64,000 bases of DNA from Natranaerovirga pectinivora (GCF_004342165.1 NZ_SMAL01000003.1:395073-459072); one strand, 5' to 3'; positions 25,282 to 36,220 are shown, counted from the first letter of the stretch. Notes: a model not told the origin generated them from the letters alone. Numbers and translations: made by a program.

Positions 25282-26817
25282 TTATTCCCACTCAATCGTA
25301 GCTGGTGGTTTTGATGTAATGTCATAAACAATACGATTTACATTATCTACTTCATTAACAATTCTATTAGATATTTTAGCCAATAATTCATGGTCAATTC
25401 TTGACCAGTCTGCTGTCATAAAGTCTGATGTATCAACAGAACGAAGGGCTACTGTGTAGCTGTATGTTCTTTCATCACCCATAACACCAACACTTCTTAA
25501 GTTCGTAAGAACTGCAAAGTATTGTCCAAGTCCTCCAGCAATGCCTGCTTTTTTAACTTCTTCTCTAAATATAAAATCTGCTTCTCTTAATGTATCTAAT
25601 TTTTCTTTTGTAATATCGCCAATAACACGAATAGCAAGTCCTGGACCTGGGAATGGTTGACGAGATACTAAAAACTCAGGAATGCCTACTGCACGACCAA
25701 CATTTCTAACTTCATCTTTAAATAAATCTCTAAGTGGCTCTATAATTTCTTTAAAATCAACATGTTCTGGAAGTCCTCCAACATTATGATGACTTTTAAT
25801 AACTGCTGCATTTTTAGTACCTGATTCAATAACGTCTGGGTAAATTGTCCCTTGAACCAAATAATCTACAACACCAATTTTTTTAGCTTCTGCTTCAAAA
25901 ACACGGATGAATTCTTCACCAATGATTTTACGTTTTTCTTCTGGATCTGATTTTCCTGCTAATTTTCCTAAAAATTGGTCTTCGCAATTTACACGAATTA
26001 AATTCATATCAAACTGCTCTTTGAAAACCTGCTCTACTTCGTCGCCTTCATCTTTTCTAAGCAAACCGTGATCTACGAAGATACATGTTAATTGCTTACC
26101 AACTGCTTTATGAATTAAAACCGCTGCTACAGAAGAATCTACTCCTCCTGATAAGGCACATAAAACTTTCTTATCACCTATTTTTTCTTTTAATTGCTTA
26201 ATTGTCTCTTCTGCAAAGTCAGACATAATCCAATCGCCTTTACACTCACAAACATTGTATAAGAAATTACGTAACATTTTATTTCCTTGTGGTGTATGAA
26301 CTACTTCTGGATGGAATTGCACACCATATAACTTATTCTCAACATGTGCCATAGCTGCTACAGGACAAGTTTCAGTTGTAGCAATAACTTCAAAACCAAC
26401 TGGTGGCTCACTAATGTAATAAGTATGACTCATCCAACAACTTGTCTCTTCATCTAATTCATTGAATAATGGATTATTTGCCATAACTTTTAAGTCTGTT
26501 TTGCCATACTCTCTATGAGTAGCCTTAGCCACTTTACCATCTAATAAATATCCCATTAACTGAGATCCATAGCAAATCCCTAAAACTGGAATGCCTAGAG
26601 TAAAAATCTCTTTTCCTACAACAGGTGCATCCTCTTCATAAACAACACTAGGACCACCAGTAAAAATAATCCCTTTTGGATTTAACGCTTTAATTTCTTC
26701 TATTGAAGTATCATATGGAAGCACTTCACAATAAACATTAGCTTCTCTTACACGTCTTGCTATTAACTGGTTATATTGTCCACCAAAATCAAGAACAACA
26801 ACTAATTCATGATTCAT
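25282..26817 (-). CDS. guaA: GMP synthase (glutamine-hydrolysing)
   Basis: 511 residues, normal length. The glutamine amidotransferase domain carries GICYGSQ (Cys nucleophile) and the His of GVQFHPEV. The ATP-pyrophosphatase P-loop is [10 protein letters not shown] near residue 230, and the C-terminal dimerisation domain ends in ATIEWE. It converts XMP to GMP. ATG at 26817 follows AGGAGG. The last part of the gene lies within the 215-bp repeat, so part of its present 3' end may come from the island; the protein sequence is unchanged compared with the displaced copy. Confidence 0.97.
   Translation of the reverse strand: MNHELVVVLDFGGQYNQLIARRVREANVYCEVLPYDTSIEEIKALNPKGIIFTGGPSVVYEEDAPVVGKEIFTLGIPVLGICYGSQLMGYLLDGKVAKATHREYGKTDLKVMANNPLFNELDEETSCWMSHTYYISEPPVGFEVIATTETCPVAAMAHVENKLYGVQFHPEVVHTPQGNKMLRNFLYNVCECKGDWIMSDFAEETIKQLKEKIGDKKVLCALSGGVDSSVAAVLIHKAVGKQLTCIFVDHGLLRKDEGDEVEQVFKEQFDMNLIRVNCEDQFLGKLAGKSDPEEKRKIIGEEFIRVFEAEAKKIGVVDYLVQGTIYPDVIESGTKNAAVIKSHHNVGGLPEHVDFKEIIEPLRDLFKDEVRNVGRAVGIPEFLVSRQPFPGPGLAIRVIGDITKEKLDTLREADFIFREEVKKAGIAGGLGQYFAVLTNLRSVGVMGDERTYSYTVALRSVDTSDFMTADWSRIDHELLAKISNRIVNEVDNVNRIVYDITSKPPATIEWE
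25283..25497. repeat. Direct repeat, right boundary of the guaA island (attR-like)
   Basis: The counterpart of 14482-14696. It coincides with the last 71 codons of the functional guaA. The four differences from the left copy fall in two adjacent codons (Ser-Lys) and are all synonymous. Confidence 0.92.
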
Positions 26818-26856
26818 AAAATTTCCTCCTGAGTTTAAAAACATTTTAATAACAAC

Positions 26857-26885
26857 ATCTTACTAAATCCCACAAATAAAGTCAA
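26857..26885 (-). promoter_or_regulatory. Promoter of guaA
   Basis: TTGACT (26885-26880) and TAAGAT (26862-26857) on the minus strand, 17-base spacer, about 40 bases before the start codon. A second TATAAT lies further upstream at 26953-26948. Confidence 0.65.
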
Positions 26886-26921
26886 ACGTTTTTGCACTTT
26901 TTTAAAAAAATGTTCGACTTT
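26878..26921. promoter_or_regulatory. PurBox-like operator at the guaA promoter
   Basis: AAAGTCGAACA (minus, ending near 26911) faces an inverted AAAGTCAAACG (26878-26888), which overlaps the -35 hexamer. Two inverted GAACA-type elements at this distance resemble PurR sites, as at pbuG. Confidence 0.5.
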
Positions 26922-26999
26922 TATAATTCACCAATACATTAAAGGGTATTATACCATAAAACGGGATTTTTAGCACAAAAAATTACAATTTTTTTACTC

Positions 27000-27130
27000 T
27001 CGCAAATAAGAGTCAGAGATACTGGATATACTACTCGACCCAAGGAGATGGCGGAGCGCGACCCTCATAACCAAGGATGGTTATGGGTCGATTAATCTTA
27101 TATATAACACCAGCAAGTCGTCCCTCTAGA
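27000..27130. ncRNA. Possible structured RNA between phoR and guaA
   Basis: A locally GC-rich patch in AT-rich DNA. A strong hairpin spans 27059-27090 (CGACCC plus ATAACCA arms, loop AGGA). A second CGACCC at 27036-27041 could pair with the same GGGTCG, giving two alternative folds. CTGG/CCAG arms further out extend a rod-like shape. There is no U-tract directly after it. No known family could be assigned. Confidence 0.35.
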
Positions 27131-27143
27131 CATAAAAGATAAG

Positions 27144-28895
27144 TTACTTCTTCTCAGGCAATCTAATAATAAACCGAGTCCCTTCTCCAACACGACTCTC
27201 CACCTTAATCAATCCATCATACAACTCAACAATATGCTTAACAATAGACAACCCTAATCCAGTACCACCTTGTTTCCTAGATCGACCTCTATCCACTCTA
27301 TAAAATCGCTCAAACAACCGAGGAATATGTTCCTTCTCAATACCAATTCCTGTATCTTCAACTTCAATTATAAAATGTTCATTAGAATAATTAGTCTTTA
27401 TTATTATATGCCCTTTTTCAGTATATTTTATTGCATTATCCACAAGATTAATTAATAATTGCTTAATTCGATCTTTATTACATTTAAACTCAGGCATATC
27501 ATTTTCAATATCCACTTTAATCTCTAACTGTGAATCTTTTAATTTAGGCTTTAACAAATCTACAACCTCAAAAATTACTTCAGATAAATTATAAAATCCA
27601 ACATTCTTTTCATTTTGTTTAGACTCAATCTCTGATAAAGATAGAATGTCTTGAATTAAAAGATACAATCTTTCAGATTCAATATCTATAATGTCTAAAA
27701 ACCTTTTAGCAACAACTTCATCATTAATAGCACCATTTTTAAGGGTATCAACAAAACCTCTAATAGAAGTAAGAGGTGTTTTTAACTCATGGGTAACGTT
27801 AGACACAAAGTCTCTTCTGATATTCTCTAGTTTTCTAATCTGTGTAAGATCTTGTATGACTAATAAAATTCCAAGATTTTTAGTTTTCTCCAACTTAATA
27901 GGATTGGCATAAATTCGAATAATCTTTTCTTCATTCTCTAGTAACAGCTTACCTTCCTCAGTGATGTTCTCATTATTCTCTATAGACTTCTCTAACACAT
28001 TAAACAATACGGTATTCCTAATAATATCATATATTGATTTTCCTACGATTCCTTCATCAGTAATACTCAAAACTTCATTAAATGCTTTATTATAAAATAC
28101 AATTTTAAACTCATCGTCAACAGCAACAATACCATTATTCATACTGCTTAATATTGCCTCTAACTGTGTTTTTCTTTGAGTGAGTTTCCACATATTTAGT
28201 TTTAATCTAACTGCCATTTCATTAAAAGCATCTGCCAGCTTGCCAATCTGATCTTTTTGATTGATATATATTCTTTTTTCATAATTACCATTAGATATTT
28301 CTCCAACAGCTTTTGTTAAAGTATTAATAGGCTTCATAAATATACGGGTAAATAAGAAAGCTATTAGAATTGCAATAGCAGAACAGATTATTAAAGATAT
28401 GATAATATATCTTATCAATTCATATGTAATTTTCTCAATGGCATTAACAGGGATTGAAAGGCGTAATACCCCATCAATAAAGTTGGTTTTTAAAGGTAGG
28501 GCTGTATAGGAATAGTAGTTCCCCATTGTATTGCTATACCTTATACTGGATGCTATCTCACCATTCAATGCTCTTTTAACTTCCGTTCTATAAGCGTGAT
28601 TGTCCATGGCCAAAGGGGCTTCATCAGAATCAGCAATAACCAGTCCACTTTTATCAATGATTGTAATTCTTGCCTCCATTGTAGCTGCGTATTTATTAAT
28701 AAAGTTTTGAATCTCATCATAATTATCAATATCTTTGGCCTTAAAAAACTCTGATATAAGATTCCCTTGTGAAATAAATTGTTGCTCGTATTGCTTCGTT
28801 AAAAACTCATAGCTTTTTGACCAAGTAAAATAAACGGACACAATTAATGTAAACAGTATAATTATAAAATAAGTTCCAAAAAGCTTTTTTTGCAT
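27144..28895 (-). CDS. phoR: Phosphate-sensing histidine kinase PhoR
   Basis: About 583 residues. Membrane segments near 8-28 and 165-190 flank an extracellular sensor; then HAMP, a PAS domain (about 245-350), HisKA with the phospho-accepting His in FVSNVTHELKTPLTSI, and the ATPase boxes DNAIKYTEKG, VEDTGIGI and GGTGLGLSIV. It phosphorylates PhoP under phosphate limitation. ATG at 28895 has AAGGAAAG upstream; an alternative TTG at 28916 would overlap phoP. It is last in the pst-pho cluster. Confidence 0.93.
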   Translation of the reverse strand: MQKKLFGTYFIIILFTLIVSVYFTWSKSYEFLTKQYEQQFISQGNLISEFFKAKDIDNYDEIQNFINKYAATMEARITIIDKSGLVIADSDEAPLAMDNHAYRTEVKRALNGEIASSIRYSNTMGNYYSYTALPLKTNFIDGVLRLSIPVNAIEKITYELIRYIIISLIICSAIAILIAFLFTRIFMKPINTLTKAVGEISNGNYEKRIYINQKDQIGKLADAFNEMAVRLKLNMWKLTQRKTQLEAILSSMNNGIVAVDDEFKIVFYNKAFNEVLSITDEGIVGKSIYDIIRNTVLFNVLEKSIENNENITEEGKLLLENEEKIIRIYANPIKLEKTKNLGILLVIQDLTQIRKLENIRRDFVSNVTHELKTPLTSIRGFVDTLKNGAINDEVVAKRFLDIIDIESERLYLLIQDILSLSEIESKQNEKNVGFYNLSEVIFEVVDLLKPKLKDSQLEIKVDIENDMPEFKCNKDRIKQLLINLVDNAIKYTEKGHIIIKTNYSNEHFIIEVEDTGIGIEKEHIPRLFERFYRVDRGRSRKQGGTGLGLSIVKHIVELYDGLIKVESRVGEGTRFIIRLPEKK

Positions 28896-28899
28896 CTCA

Positions 28900-29613
28900 T
28901 CACTTTCCTTTTTCAATAAACTTATAACCTACACCACGAACAGTCTTTATAAATTTTGGGTTTTTATCGTCGTCTTCAATTTTTTTCCTTAAATTACGGA
29001 TATGTACATCTACTGTTCTCGTTTCTCCATAATAGTCATATCCCCAAATTTTCTCTAATAAATAATCTCTTGAAAAAACTCGACCTCTATTTTTAGCCAA
29101 TAAATAGAGCAACTCAAATTCTTTTAATGGTAATTCAATGGTTTTATCTTTAATATGAACCGTATGGGTGGATTTATTAATTAATACTTCATCGATTGTA
29201 ATTAAATCATAAACTTTTACCTCACCCTTTGGTTCTTCTTCCGTTCTTCGTAATACAGCCTTAATTCTTGCAACAAGTTCGTGAACACCAAATGGCTTGC
29301 CTATATAATCATCAGCCCCCATTTCTAATCCTATAACAGTATCAATTTCCTCGCTTTTTGCTGTAAGCAATATAACTGGTAGTTTTTTAAATTGTTCCGT
29401 ATTTCTTATGGTTTTAAGCACTTGTATCCCATCTATACCAGGTAACATTTGATCTAGTAACACAAGGTCAATTTTTTCAGTTTCAATTATTTCTAAAGCT
29501 TTTTCCCCTGTATCAGCTTGTAGAATTGAAAATGAATTGCTCTCAAGATTATACTTTAAAAGTTCTAAGATATGTTCTTCATCATCAACTGTTAAAATTA
29601 CTTTCTTACTCAT
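28900..29613 (-). CDS. phoP: Phosphate response regulator PhoP (OmpR family)
   Basis: About 237 residues: a receiver domain with acidic DDEE, the phospho-acceptor Asp in LVLLDQMLPG and Lys in LLTAKS, then a winged-helix domain ending in RTVRGVGYKF. It binds Pho boxes, and one lies upstream of pstS in this window. ATG at 29613 is preferred (GGGG seven bases upstream) to the GTG at 29625. It ends four bases before the phoR start. Confidence 0.94.
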   Translation of the reverse strand: MSKKVILTVDDEEHILELLKYNLESNSFSILQADTGEKALEIIETEKIDLVLLDQMLPGIDGIQVLKTIRNTEQFKKLPVILLTAKSEEIDTVIGLEMGADDYIGKPFGVHELVARIKAVLRRTEEEPKGEVKVYDLITIDEVLINKSTHTVHIKDKTIELPLKEFELLYLLAKNRGRVFSRDYLLEKIWGYDYYGETRTVDVHIRNLRKKIEDDDKNPKFIKTVRGVGYKFIEKGK

Positions 29614-29636
29614 AACCATCCCCACTTTTATATTTA

Positions 29637-29664
29637 TTAAAAACTCCCACTTACCAGTAGGAGT
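29637..29664 (-). terminator. Terminator or attenuator between phoU and phoP
   Basis: Nine-base arms ACTCCCACT / AGTAGGAGT with a short loop and a run of U on the minus strand, after phoU. It may make phoPR expression lower than pst. Confidence 0.65.
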
Positions 29665-29716
29665 CCTTTATACCACTTACTTATGCCTATTTTATTTACT
29701 AGCGTTACAAGTTTTA

Positions 29717-30361
29717 TTATAAATTTCCTGTTACTATATATTGAATCCACTCAGCAATATTGGTAGAATGGTCACCCATTCTTTCTAAGTATTTAACAAT
29801 GAATATAAAATTAATACATTGAGGTACTACTTCAGGTTTACTTATCATAAGCTCTGATAGTTCCTTCACCAACATACTAAAATAATGATCAATTTCATCA
29901 TCTTTTTCTATAATTCTTTTTGCACCTTCTAAATCACTTTTAATATAGACATCAATGGTTTCTCTTACCATCTCTTTAACCTTTTTTGCCATCTCTGGTA
30001 TGTGAACCAACGGTTTGACATAACTTTCATTTGCTAATTTTATAGTATACTTGGATATATCAGCACAATGGTCAGCAATTCTTTCTAAATCTGTTATGAT
30101 CTTCATTACAGAAGCGATTTTTCTTAAATCACTTGCTATTGGCTGCTGTCTTGCAATAAGCATTATACATTCTTGCTCAATGTGATTCTCTAATTCATCA
30201 ATCTCATCATCTCTATCAATAATGTCATTGGCTAACTTTACATCCTGTTTAACTAAAGCTTCTATGACATCATCTATTGATTTCTCAATTATTGTTCCCA
30301 TTTTAACAACGTTTTTATGAAGCTTATCTAATTCTTTTATAAATTCCTGTCTTATAGGCAT
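29717..30361 (-). CDS. phoU: Phosphate signalling protein PhoU
   Basis: About 214 residues, all helical, with the two PhoU repeats and the metal-binding pattern DRDDEIDELENHIE in the first half and EKDDEIDHYF in the second. PhoU couples PstSCAB activity to PhoR and keeps the Pho system off when phosphate is plentiful. ATG at 30361 (MPIRQEF) has AGGGAG eight bases upstream. It follows pstB closely. Confidence 0.94.
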   Translation of the reverse strand: MPIRQEFIKELDKLHKNVVKMGTIIEKSIDDVIEALVKQDVKLANDIIDRDDEIDELENHIEQECIMLIARQQPIASDLRKIASVMKIITDLERIADHCADISKYTIKLANESYVKPLVHIPEMAKKVKEMVRETIDVYIKSDLEGAKRIIEKDDEIDHYFSMLVKELSELMISKPEVVPQCINFIFIVKYLERMGDHSTNIAEWIQYIVTGNL

Positions 30362-30404
30362 ATACACGACTCCCTTATAATTTTAACTAAAATACTATAA
30401 AAAA

Positions 30405-31160
30405 TCAACCAAATCTACCAGTTATATAATCTTCTGTCCTTTTATCTGTAGGATTACTAAATATCTTTTCTGTTTTGTCAAATTCTATTAATTCACCTAA
30501 TAAGAAAAACGCCGTCTTATCTGATATACGCCCTGCTTGTTGCATATTATGAGTTACCATTACTATGGTATAATTCTTTTTAAGTTCAGCTGCCAAATCT
30601 TCAATCTTTAAAGTAGAAATAGGATCTAATGCTGATGTGGGTTCATCCATTAATAAGACTTCTGGTTCTACAGCCAAAGCTCTAGCAATACATAGCCTCT
30701 GTTGTTGGCCACCAGATAAACCTAATGCATTTTTTTTAAGCCTATCTTTTACTTCATCCCAAATAGCAGCATTTCTAAGACTTTTTTCAACGATTTCATC
30801 CAAATGCCCTTTCTTTTTTATGCCATGGACTCTTGGACCATATGCTACATTATCATATATGCTCATTGGAAAAGGATTGGGTTTTTGAAATACCATTCCT
30901 ACTCTTGATCTGAGCTTAATAACATCTATTTCTCCATAAATATCTTCCCCATCTAAACGAATATCCCCTGTGATTTTTACATTATCAATTAAATCATTCA
31001 TCCTGTTTAGCGTTCTTAAAAAAGTTGATTTACCGCATCCTGAAGGCCCTATAAATGCAGTTATTTCATTCTTTTCTATTTTCATATTAACATCTTTTAA
31101 AGCTTGAAAATCTCCGTAGAATAAGTCTAAGTTATCTATTTTAAATTTTATATCTTTCAT
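30405..31160 (-). CDS. pstB: Phosphate ABC transporter ATP-binding protein PstB
   Basis: About 251 residues: Walker [10 protein letters not shown], signature [14 protein letters not shown], Walker [14 protein letters not shown], and switch [13 protein letters not shown], all characteristic of PstB. It drives phosphate import through PstC and PstA. ATG at 31160 (MKDIKFKI) is used because GAGGTG precedes it at normal distance. Confidence 0.96.
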   Translation of the reverse strand: MKDIKFKIDNLDLFYGDFQALKDVNMKIEKNEITAFIGPSGCGKSTFLRTLNRMNDLIDNVKITGDIRLDGEDIYGEIDVIKLRSRVGMVFQKPNPFPMSIYDNVAYGPRVHGIKKKGHLDEIVEKSLRNAAIWDEVKDRLKKNALGLSGGQQQRLCIARALAVEPEVLLMDEPTSALDPISTLKIEDLAAELKKNYTIVMVTHNMQQAGRISDKTAFFLLGELIEFDKTEKIFSNPTDKRTEDYITGRFG

Positions 31161-31175
31161 ACATTTCACCTCATA

Positions 31176-32300
31176 TTATTTTACTGTAGCTTTATTTAGT
31201 TTCTTAGTTAGCAACTTGGATGTTAGGTTTAGAATTATAATTAACATAACTATTACCGTACCAATTGCACAAGCCATGGCAATGTCCGCCTCTTCTTTTG
31301 CAACTGTATAGGCTTTTATTGTTAACGATGCGCCTCCTGAAAGGACATTCTCTGGAATTCTTGCTACAGTACCTGCTGTTAATAATAAGGCCGCTGATTC
31401 TCCAACAATTCTCCCAATACTAAGTATAATAGCAACAAGTATTCCTGGGACAGCACTTGGCAGAACAGCTTTTCTAATGGTTTGCAACTTAGTAGCCCCT
31501 AATCCAAGAGATGCTTCTCTGTACGCAATAGGCACTGCTTTTAATGATTCTTCTGTTGTTCTAATCATGACAGGCAATAAAATAATACTTAATGTTAACG
31601 CACCTGCTAAAATGGAATAGCCCATATTTAATGTCATTACAAACAATAACATCCCAAACAAACCATAGATAATAGAGGGTATTCCTGATAAACATTCTGT
31701 TGCGAATCGGATAAGTCTAAGGACTTTCCCTGGCCTTGCATATTCTGTTAGATATATGGCGGACAGTATACCTATAGGTGCTGCAATAGACAATGCAACG
31801 CCGATTAAGTATAATGTTGTAATAATCATTGGATAAACACCTTTACCAGGTCTTCTTACTCTTAATGTATATTGTTGATTACTATTTGCTCTAAATAACT
31901 CTTGTATTTCTTCAACTGACTTTCCTTCTAATCTTTCATCGTTAATGCCTTGTAATAAATCTTGGGATTTTAAACCAAAAGGATCTCCTACTCTGTTTTC
32001 TGCTTTCCTTGCAGTTGAGTTTCTATCAACGGATTTAACATAGGGTATGCCTTCATCATTAATTCCTATAATTGCACCTATTTCACCAATATAGCCTTCT
32101 GTAGATTTATTTTGACTTGTCATTGGCTCTACCATTATAAAATGCGTTTGTGGATCATAATTTGATGTTAAAAAGTGTAAATTTACTTTTGAAATACCAT
32201 TGACAAATATAAAACCTAGGATAAACACCAATGCTCCTACTGTTATAAAAGCAGATAAATAAATTAAACCTTGTAAAAGAATATCTTTTTGTTTGTTCAT
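31176..32300 (-). CDS. pstA: Phosphate ABC transporter permease PstA with a PDZ-like insertion
   Basis: 374 residues, longer than the usual ~280-300. After the first membrane segment (about 15-35) an extra stretch of about 100 residues (about 60-155) faces outside. It contains YVKSVDRNSTARKAE, LLQGINDERLEGKSVEEI and YTLRVRRPGKG, a PDZ-like pattern. The permease part then follows, with the ATPase-contact loop EASLGLGATKLQTI. Its ATG shares a base with the pstC stop. The insert could sense or bind an extracytoplasmic partner (inference). Confidence 0.92.
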   Translation of the reverse strand: MNKQKDILLQGLIYLSAFITVGALVFILGFIFVNGISKVNLHFLTSNYDPQTHFIMVEPMTSQNKSTEGYIGEIGAIIGINDEGIPYVKSVDRNSTARKAENRVGDPFGLKSQDLLQGINDERLEGKSVEEIQELFRANSNQQYTLRVRRPGKGVYPMIITTLYLIGVALSIAAPIGILSAIYLTEYARPGKVLRLIRFATECLSGIPSIIYGLFGMLLFVMTLNMGYSILAGALTLSIILLPVMIRTTEESLKAVPIAYREASLGLGATKLQTIRKAVLPSAVPGILVAIILSIGRIVGESAALLLTAGTVARIPENVLSGGASLTIKAYTVAKEEADIAMACAIGTVIVMLIIILNLTSKLLTKKLNKATVK

Positions 32301-33298
32301 TATTTATCACCTGCCTTTGATGTGATTTTATTTAATACTAAGTTAAGTAAAATAATAAACATAAATAATACTACACCTGTTGCAAATAACATTTGTTGAT
32401 GCAGGCCAGTTGCATATCCCATTTCCATAGCTATATTCGTTGTAAGCGGTCTAATTTGATCAAATATGCTTAAGGGTATACCTGCTTCTGGGTTACCTGC
32501 TACTAACATTACTGCCATTGTTTCACCTATCGCTCTTCCTATTCCTAAAACCACTCCTGCTAAAATACCAGACTTTGCTGAGGGTATGGTTACTTTAAAT
32601 ATAGTTGTTGTTTTTGATGCACCTAAAGCCAATGATCCTTCTCTATATGCTTTTGGAACTGAACGTAATGCTGTTTCTGAAATGGCAATAACCGTAGGCA
32701 AAATCATTATAGATAACACTATAATAACTGCTAATAAGGATTGCCCTCTGCTTTGAGGCGATATTCTCATAATAGAAGGCACTATGATGCCTAATCCAAA
32801 AACACCATATAACACAGAAGGAATCCCTGCTAATATTTCTACAGCAGGTTTTATTACTTTTACTACAGAATTTGGCGCAAGTTCTGATATAAATACAGCT
32901 GTAAACAAACCTACAGGCACCCCTATTAATATTGCTCCTGTAGATGCCAACACGGATCCAATCATCATATATAAGACACCAAAGTTATTGTTGTAAACTC
33001 TCCACTCTAATCCTGTTACAAATCTTAAGAAAGAGTATTTTCCCTCCTCATTTGTAGCAAAAAAAGGTTGTAATCCTTTGTAAAAAACAAAAATAGATAT
33101 TGCTATAACACTAAATACAGCAATAAAAGCACATAAAAAAAATATTTTTTCTGCTATAAACTCATATCTTTCTCTCTTTTTATTAATGGTCATATCTTTT
33201 GATTTGTTTTTTATTTTTCTTTTATTGAAGATAGCTTTTTTAAGTTTAATAGATTCTATAGCTTCTTCTATAGGCTCTATTTTTTCATTATAATCCAT
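32300..33298 (-). CDS. pstC: Phosphate ABC transporter permease PstC
   Basis: 332 residues with six membrane segments and the contact loop EGSLALGASKTTTI. About 50 charged N-terminal residues (KKAIFNKRKIKNKSKD) precede the first segment, a cytosolic extension. It pairs with PstA. pstS lies upstream, separated by a terminator-like hairpin, which typically gives more binding protein than permease. Confidence 0.94.
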   Translation of the reverse strand: MDYNEKIEPIEEAIESIKLKKAIFNKRKIKNKSKDMTINKKRERYEFIAEKIFFLCAFIAVFSVIAISIFVFYKGLQPFFATNEEGKYSFLRFVTGLEWRVYNNNFGVLYMMIGSVLASTGAILIGVPVGLFTAVFISELAPNSVVKVIKPAVEILAGIPSVLYGVFGLGIIVPSIMRISPQSRGQSLLAVIIVLSIMILPTVIAISETALRSVPKAYREGSLALGASKTTTIFKVTIPSAKSGILAGVVLGIGRAIGETMAVMLVAGNPEAGIPLSIFDQIRPLTTNIAMEMGYATGLHQQMLFATGVVLFMFIILLNLVLNKITSKAGDK

Positions 33299-33423
33299 CT
33301 AATCCCTCCGAACCCAAATCACTTAAAACACATATATTTCATCAACTTTGCAGGAAATTGAATACTTCTGTTTGTATTAAATTTTACATATTTTTTTCTT
33401 TAACTTTACATTCTAATGAGCAA

Positions 33424-33456
33424 AAACAAATATAACTCATAGAGTTATATTTGTTT
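33424..33456 (-). terminator. Hairpin between pstS and pstC
   Basis: Fifteen-base perfect arms with a three-base loop, right after pstS. As in other pst operons it probably acts as a partial terminator. Confidence 0.75.
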
Positions 33457-33471
33457 ATTCTTTTATATATG

Positions 33472-34383
33472 TTAGTTAACTGGAATTCCGCCTAAGCTTT
33501 CAACTATTTTTTGACCATCACCCATAACAAATTCAATATATGCTTTAGCTGCATCGTTCATATTATCTTCGTGATATACATAGATGAAAGGTCTTGCCAC
33601 TGTATATCTGTTAGCTAATACATCTTCTACTGTTGGAGGATATCCATCAACATTTAATGGTTTTATTGTATCATTAATATATGTAAAGGATACATAACCA
33701 ATTGCTTGAGGATTACCTGCTACAGTACTTTGTACATTACCATTACCTTCTGCTACTGTTGCAGTGCTTACTAATTCAAAATTCATAATTTCTTCATAAG
33801 CCCCTCTCGTACCAGATCCAGCTTCTCTTGAAACCACCATTATAGATTCATTTTTCCCACCAACTTCACTCCAGTTAGTGATCTCACCTGCGTAAATTTT
33901 ACGAACTTCTTCTTTGGTTAATCCTTCTACAGGATTACTTGGATGAGTGATTACTGCTATTCCATCGTAAGCAATAACTTTTTCAACTAAGCCAAACTCT
34001 TTTTCATTAGATTTTAAATCACGAGAAGTTGCACCAATATTTGTAACTCTCTCATTACCATTTGTAATACCACCACCTGATCCAATGGATTCATAAGTAA
34101 TGACTACATTTGGATTAAGTGCCATAAACTCTTCTGCCGTTTCAACACCAACTTTTTCTACTGAAGTAGATCCTGAAATTGTAACTGGACCACTTAAATT
34201 GTTTGTACCTTGATTTGCTGGTGGTGTATTTGGTTGTGGATTATTTGGTTGTTGAGCTTGTTGGTTGTCTTGTTGTTGATTGCTTGGAGTAGTATTTGTA
34301 TCATCATTGTTAGAGCACCCTGTAAATACGCCTATCATTGCAATTACTAAAATTAAAGAAAATACTGCTTTCATTTTTTTCAT
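33472..34383 (-). CDS. pstS: Phosphate-binding lipoprotein PstS
   Basis: 303 residues. Signal peptide and lipobox GVFTGC; a Gln/Asn/Pro-rich linker (about 25-60); then the binding domain with ISGSTSVEKV, GIGATSRD-like NIGATSRD, SREAGSGTRG and NPQAIGYVSF, which contact phosphate in the family. ATG at 34383 follows GGAGG. The start of the operon lies under a Pho box. Confidence 0.95.
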   Translation of the reverse strand: MKKMKAVFSLILVIAMIGVFTGCSNNDDTNTTPSNQQQDNQQAQQPNNPQPNTPPANQGTNNLSGPVTISGSTSVEKVGVETAEEFMALNPNVVITYESIGSGGGITNGNERVTNIGATSRDLKSNEKEFGLVEKVIAYDGIAVITHPSNPVEGLTKEEVRKIYAGEITNWSEVGGKNESIMVVSREAGSGTRGAYEEIMNFELVSTATVAEGNGNVQSTVAGNPQAIGYVSFTYINDTIKPLNVDGYPPTVEDVLANRYTVARPFIYVYHEDNMNDAAKAYIEFVMGDGQKIVESLGGIPVN

Positions 34384-34467
34384 TTCTAATTTCCTCCCAC
34401 GTTGTGTTTGTTAATTTTCTTTACTTATGTAATTTAACATTTAAGTGTTAATAAGATATAATGGCAA

Positions 34468-34496
34468 TGTTAAGTGTATGTAAAGTGCATTGTTAA
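34468..34496 (-). promoter_or_regulatory. Pho box upstream of pstS
   Basis: On the minus strand TTAACA, TTTACA and TTAACA occur at 34496-34491, 34484-34479 and 34473-34468, spaced 11-12 bases, matching PhoP-binding repeats. A TATAT-type -10 follows. Confidence 0.7.
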
Positions 34497-34529
34497 GCCT
34501 TGAAGATTATATAGAAATAGGTTAAACAT

Positions 34530-34585
34530 TATATTTCTTGGAGTGGGCCGTTAGCCTTTCCTTTCAGCGGGACTAGAACCAATCT
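34530..34585. other. Unexplained GC-rich patch in the pst leader region
   Basis: About 55 bp of markedly higher GC (containing GTGGGCCGTTAGCC and CAGCGGGACTAGAACC) between the guaB terminator and the Pho box. On the minus strand GGTTCTAGTCCC resembles a tRNA T-arm, but no full tRNA forms. It could be a small RNA or a recombination remnant. Confidence 0.3.
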
Positions 34586-34602
34586 AAAAAATTTCTTAAT
34601 AC

Positions 34603-34639
34603 AAAAAAGCCCCAAGAGTTTTTGACTCTTGGGGCTTTT
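34603..34639 (-). terminator. Terminator of guaB
   Basis: AGCCCCAAGAGT arms around a short loop and a six-U tract on the minus strand, directly after guaB. Confidence 0.88.
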
Positions 34640-34641
34640 GA

Positions 34642-36123
<1,482 letters not shown>

Positions 36124-36220
36124 TTAAGGGAATTTTAATGAAGTTTAGCAAATTATACGAGTTTTGTCAACCTACATATACTAATAATTATATAACCATA
36201 ATTAATAGTATGAATAAATA

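Noticed and set aside
14482-25497. Complete prophage or conjugative element
   Set aside because: No terminase, capsid, tail, portal, relaxase or type IV secretion gene is present in the block.
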